DNA of 8,269 bases, taken from contig JANXXA010000489.1 in the NCBI GenBank assembly GCA_025350885.1, positions 1-8,269 on the forward strand, in the 5' to 3' direction. Positions 6,127 to 8,269 of the stretch are shown here, piece by piece. Each line of letters starts with the position of its first letter. Positions within the stretch are counted from its first letter, which is position 1. The position numbers and the translations under genes are program-made. The notes under the pieces were generated by a model, which saw only the letters and a list, made by a program, of their open reading frames with translations, had not been told where the DNA came from and did no database searches. This DNA is from Phenylobacterium sp. (lineage in GTDB: Bacteria > Pseudomonadota > Alphaproteobacteria > Caulobacterales > Caulobacteraceae).

Positions 6127-6987
6127 ATGCATACGCAGACAGACATGACAGCGGTGCGAAGCCGGTCCCGGCCAGCGCTGTGCGGGGTCCTGGCGGGCCT
6201 GGCCCTTCTAGCCTGCGCCGCGCCGAGCCAGGCCGCGCTGGTGCTAGCGCCGGCCAGCCTGAAAGTGATCGTCAACACCGGATTCCACTCGCTGACCACC
6301 ACCACCAGCTCCGGCCCGGCCTCGCTGACCGGCACGGAAACCGGCAGCGGCGCGACGGTGACAGCCTTCGTTCAGGTGGCGCCGGCGACTTTCCTGCAGT
6401 CGTCGATGACCTCCATCGCGGACTTCGGCTCAGGGGGATCGGCGCAGGGCGTCGCCAAGTACTATTTCGGCGTCTCCGGCCCACTGGATATCATCGTGCC
6501 GATCCACATGCTGGCCAGCCTGCATGCCGTGACCTCGGTCGGCGTGTCGCCGTTCGGCCCGGCGGCGAATGCGCAGGCGAACCTGCAACTGGTCGGCAGC
6601 GGCCTGTTCCGGCATTGGGGCATCTGCGCCTCTGCGCCGGTCGGGGGCTGTGGCGCGAGCACCCAGGACCTGTCGATCAGTGATACGTTCTCGATCATGA
6701 CCAACCGGTCGTTCGAGGTCACGGAATCCGCCTATGTCGCCGGGCGCCATACGGGCGTTGCGACAGCGACCGCGGACCCCTACTTCTTCATCGACGCCGA
6801 TTTCCTGACCCTACACCCGGACTACGAGCTGCTGTTCAGCCCGGGCGTCGGCAACAAGGCGCCGGGAGGTGGCGGCGTGCCGGAGCCCGCGGGGTGGGCG
6901 CTGATGCTGACGGGCTTCGCCGCCGTCGGGAGTCTGCTGCGCAACAACCGGCGCCGAGGCCGGCTGATCGCCTGCGCGCGGCAGTGA
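6127..6987 (+). CDS. Secreted PEPxxWA-CTERM sorting-domain protein
   Basis: This is a 286-residue protein from ATG 6127; a GTG at 6118 and an ATG at 6145 are alternatives. A signal peptide (about 10-36) has a basic RSRSRP start, a Leu/Ala core and a cleavage site after SQA. The mature part is Ser/Thr/Gly-rich with predicted beta structure and two cysteines eight residues apart (Cys167, Cys175), which could form a disulfide. The C-terminus has the sorting signal VPEPAGWALMLTGFAAVG (251-268) followed by a basic cluster RNNRRR. This is the PEPxxWA form of PEP-CTERM, which an exosortase-type transpeptidase processes during export, usually linked to exopolysaccharide. The chain continues nine residues past the basic cluster (GRLIACARQ), longer than usual. 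The gap before it (6010-6126) holds only a short palindrome, AGCTGCAGCT at 6065-6074. No exosortase is in the window. The sorting class is clear; the body of the protein is unassigned. Confidence 0.87.
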   Translation: MHTQTDMTAVRSRSRPALCGVLAGLALLACAAPSQAALVLAPASLKVIVNTGFHSLTTTTSSGPASLTGTETGSGATVTAFVQVAPATFLQSSMTSIADFGSGGSAQGVAKYYFGVSGPLDIIVPIHMLASLHAVTSVGVSPFGPAANAQANLQLVGSGLFRHWGICASAPVGGCGASTQDLSISDTFSIMTNRSFEVTESAYVAGRHTGVATATADPYFFIDADFLTLHPDYELLFSPGVGNKAPGGGGVPEPAGWALMLTGFAAVGSLLRNNRRRGRLIACARQ

Positions 6988-6993
6988 ATTCGA

Positions 6994-7069
6994 TGGCTCC
7001 CCGGGCAGGACTCGAACCTGCGACATCAGCATTAACAGTGCCGCGCTCTACCAGCTGAGCTACCGAGGA
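6994..7069 (-). tRNA. tRNA-Asn (anticodon GTT)
   Basis: The minus strand forms a full 76-base cloverleaf. The acceptor TCCTCGG (7069-7063) pairs with CCGGGGA, including one G-T wobble. The D arm is GCTC...GAGC, the anticodon stem is CGGCA/TGCTG, and the loop CTGTTAA carries GTT. The T arm is GCAGG-TTCGAGT-CCTGC. The discriminator G and CCA are encoded. Its 3' end is six bases from the stop of the convergent PEP-CTERM gene. Confidence 0.97.
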
Positions 7070-7090
7070 ATAGGGCCGTCGAGGGCCGGG

Positions 7091-7119
7091 CCTATACGCT
7101 GGCGCGGCGAGCCATGCAA
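7091..7119 (-). promoter_or_regulatory. Candidate promoter for tRNA-Asn
   Basis: On the minus strand, TTGCAT (7119-7114) and TATAGG (7096-7091, 4 of 6 matches to the -10) are separated by exactly 17 bases. The expected start near 7084 leaves a short leader of about 15 bases before the tRNA. Confidence 0.4.
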
Positions 7120-7138
7120 GCGTTCGAGCGTCCGCCTC

Positions 7139-7175
7139 CCTCATTCGAAAAAGAGCCGGGCCTCATTCGAAAAAA
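7139..7175. repeat. Direct repeat of CCTCATTCGAAAAA at the terminator tail
   Basis: Two 14-base copies, 7139-7152 and 7161-7174, have a 22-base period. Each is followed by a GC-rich block (GAGCCGGG, or ACAGCCCGG after the second copy). On the minus strand this is the T-tract of the terminator followed by a second T-rich copy, so the tail of the terminator has been duplicated. Confidence 0.75.
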
Positions 7176-7199
7176 CAGCCCGGCGCGAACGCCGGGCTG
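7170..7199 (-). terminator. Intrinsic terminator of the acyl-CoA dehydrogenase gene
   Basis: On the minus strand a perfect 9-base stem, CAGCCCGGC and GCCGGGCTG, encloses the 6-base loop GTTCGC and is followed at once by TTTTTT (7175-7170). It lies about 90 bases after the dehydrogenase stop and shields tRNA-Asn from read-through. Confidence 0.92.
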
Positions 7200-7290
7200 G
7201 AGGAAGTTGGGTAATGGTGGGGTGTCTCCAGAGAAGACAGCCTGAAGTTGATCCGCGCCCCGTGAAGACGAGGTTAACGCTGACCGGACG

Positions 7291-8269
7291 TTACGTCTTG
7301 GCTGCGGCCTGCGCTTCCGCTTCCGCCTTGAACTGCGCCCGCTTGGGTCCGAGATAGCCGAACAGATAGGCCGCGACCTTGCGGATCTGGATCTCCTCGG
7401 AGCCCTCGGTGATCCGGTAGCGGCGGTGGTGGCGGAAGATGTGCTCGAACGGCTTGTGCCGCGAATAGCCCATGCCGCCGTGCACCTGCATGGCCCGGTC
7501 GGCGGCCTCGCAGACCAGCCGGTTGGCCCAGTAGTTACACATCGAGACCTTGTCGGAGATGGTCCGCTCGATCTCCTTGTGCTCCATCCGGTCCATCTGC
7601 CAGGCGGTCTTGCGGATCAGCAGCCTGAGCATCTCGCACTGGGTCTGCAGCTCCACCAGCGGCCACTGGATGGCCTGGTTCTCAGCTAGCGCCTTGCCGA
7701 ACGGCTTGCGCTGGCGGGCGTACTTGACGCTCTCGTCGATGCAGAACTGCGCGGCGCCCAGCGACGAGGCCGCCTGGCGGATGCGGTTCTGGTGGACGAA
7801 ACTCTGGCCCAACCCCAGGCCCCGGTCGATCTGGCCCCAATAGCTGTCCTCCGGGATCCACACGTCGGTGAAGCTCACGCGGGGGTGGTCGGTGGGCATG
7901 TTGAAGGTCCACATATATTCCTCGACCTTCACGCCGGGGGTGTCGGCGGGCACGATGAAACAGGTGATGCCGGCGGCGTCGCCGTCCTTGCCGGAGGTCC
8001 GTGCGAAGACCATCACGTGGGTCGCCACGTGCATGCCGGTGGTCCACATCTTTTCGCCCTGAATCAGCCAGCCCGGCTGGCCGTCCTTGTCCTGGCGGGT
8101 CCCGGTGGTCTCCATGAAGGTGGCGTCAGAGCCGTGGTTGGGCTCGGTCAGGCCAAAGCCCGTGCGCATCTTGCCGCCGAGCAGCTTCTTGCCGTCGCGC
8201 TCGTACTGGGCGTTGGTGGCGAACTCCTTGAACATCAGGATGAAGGGGTTGTTGCCGACGATCGAGTGC
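7291..8269 (-). CDS. Acyl-CoA dehydrogenase family flavoprotein (partial, N-terminus beyond the window)
   Basis: The C-terminal 325 residues are present; the frame stays open to 8269 with HSIVGNNPFILMFKEFAT ahead of the first internal Met. Members of this family use FAD to oxidise acyl-CoA thioesters at the alpha-beta bond and pass electrons to electron-transfer flavoprotein. Visible motifs are FGLTEPNHGSDATFMET (FAD and substrate binding), the central beta domain with GEKMWTTG and FARTSGKDGD, and YARQRKPFGKALAENQAIQ opening the C-terminal helical domain. MQVHGGMGYSRHKPFEHIFRH and RITEGSEEIQIRKV follow. In RITEGSEEIQ the Glu of TEG aligns with the catalytic base of medium-chain-type enzymes, so the enzyme looks active. 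The C-terminal tail is short and Ala-rich. A strong terminator follows. It is transcribed opposite to the caspase/TIR row and looks like ordinary fatty-acid or CoA-ester metabolism. The exact substrate cannot be told. Confidence 0.95.
   Translation of the reverse strand, partial: HSIVGNNPFILMFKEFATNAQYERDGKKLLGGKMRTGFGLTEPNHGSDATFMETTGTRQDKDGQPGWLIQGEKMWTTGMHVATHVMVFARTSGKDGDAAGITCFIVPADTPGVKVEEYMWTFNMPTDHPRVSFTDVWIPEDSYWGQIDRGLGLGQSFVHQNRIRQAASSLGAAQFCIDESVKYARQRKPFGKALAENQAIQWPLVELQTQCEMLRLLIRKTAWQMDRMEHKEIERTISDKVSMCNYWANRLVCEAADRAMQVHGGMGYSRHKPFEHIFRHHRRYRITEGSEEIQIRKVAAYLFGYLGPKRAQFKAEAEAQAAAKT

Noticed and set aside
5691..6335. 214-codon antisense frame spanning the HTH end and the PEP-CTERM start
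   Set aside because: It overlaps two well-supported genes, shows no family pattern and has no convincing ribosome site.
384..7024. A 20-base match with one mismatch between 384-403 and 7005-7024, as possible attachment-site repeats
   Set aside because: Both lie in tRNA T-arms, which are alike in all tRNAs. There is no integrase and no repeat beyond the tRNA bodies.
7426..7689. Plus-strand frame opposite the acyl-CoA dehydrogenase
   Set aside because: It is antisense to a gene with clear family motifs and has no features of its own.

Overview
The window is GC-rich DNA with closely packed genes. The PEPxxWA-type sorting tail, the Sel1/caspase and TolB-TPR families, and the acyl-CoA dehydrogenase together suggest an alphaproteobacterium, most likely Caulobacteraceae (Caulobacter or Phenylobacterium type). 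That assignment is inferred from gene style, not from a marker gene.

Left edge (1-448), all on the minus strand: the first 14 codons of an unidentified gene, a CsoR/RcnR-family metal-sensing repressor overlapping it by 4 bases (ATGA), a perfect GC-cored palindrome in front of the repressor that is probably its operator, and tRNA-Thr(TGT) with a candidate promoter.

Middle (about 449-6987), all on the plus strand: a small DUF6958-like protein, then a tight row of four genes. These are (1) an exported caspase-like protease with C-terminal Sel1 repeats, (2) a TIR-transmembrane-TolB-like-TPR protein whose TTG start overlaps the protease stop by 4 bases, (3) a small proline/alanine-rich lipoprotein ending in a tandem repeat, and (4) an XRE-type helix-turn-helix protein with an unrecognised C-terminal domain. 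The gaps are -4, 31 and 33 bases, so one transcript is likely. A PEPxxWA-CTERM secreted protein follows after 117 bases and may be its own unit.

Right edge (6994-8269), minus strand: tRNA-Asn(GTT) with a candidate promoter, a strong intrinsic terminator with a duplicated tail, and the C-terminal 325 residues of an acyl-CoA dehydrogenase that runs off the window.

The most interesting item is the caspase-Sel1/TIR-TolB-TPR pair. Both enzymes keep their expected catalytic residues: a His/Cys dyad in the protease and the WxxxE glutamate in the TIR domain. TIR plus caspase pairs are known in bacterial immunity (caspase-type Thoeris). Here, however, the protease appears exported, while the TIR domain should be cytosolic and joined through the inner membrane to a periplasmic TolB/TPR region. 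This suggests a trans-envelope signalling or cell-death module rather than a standard Thoeris system. That reading is inference.
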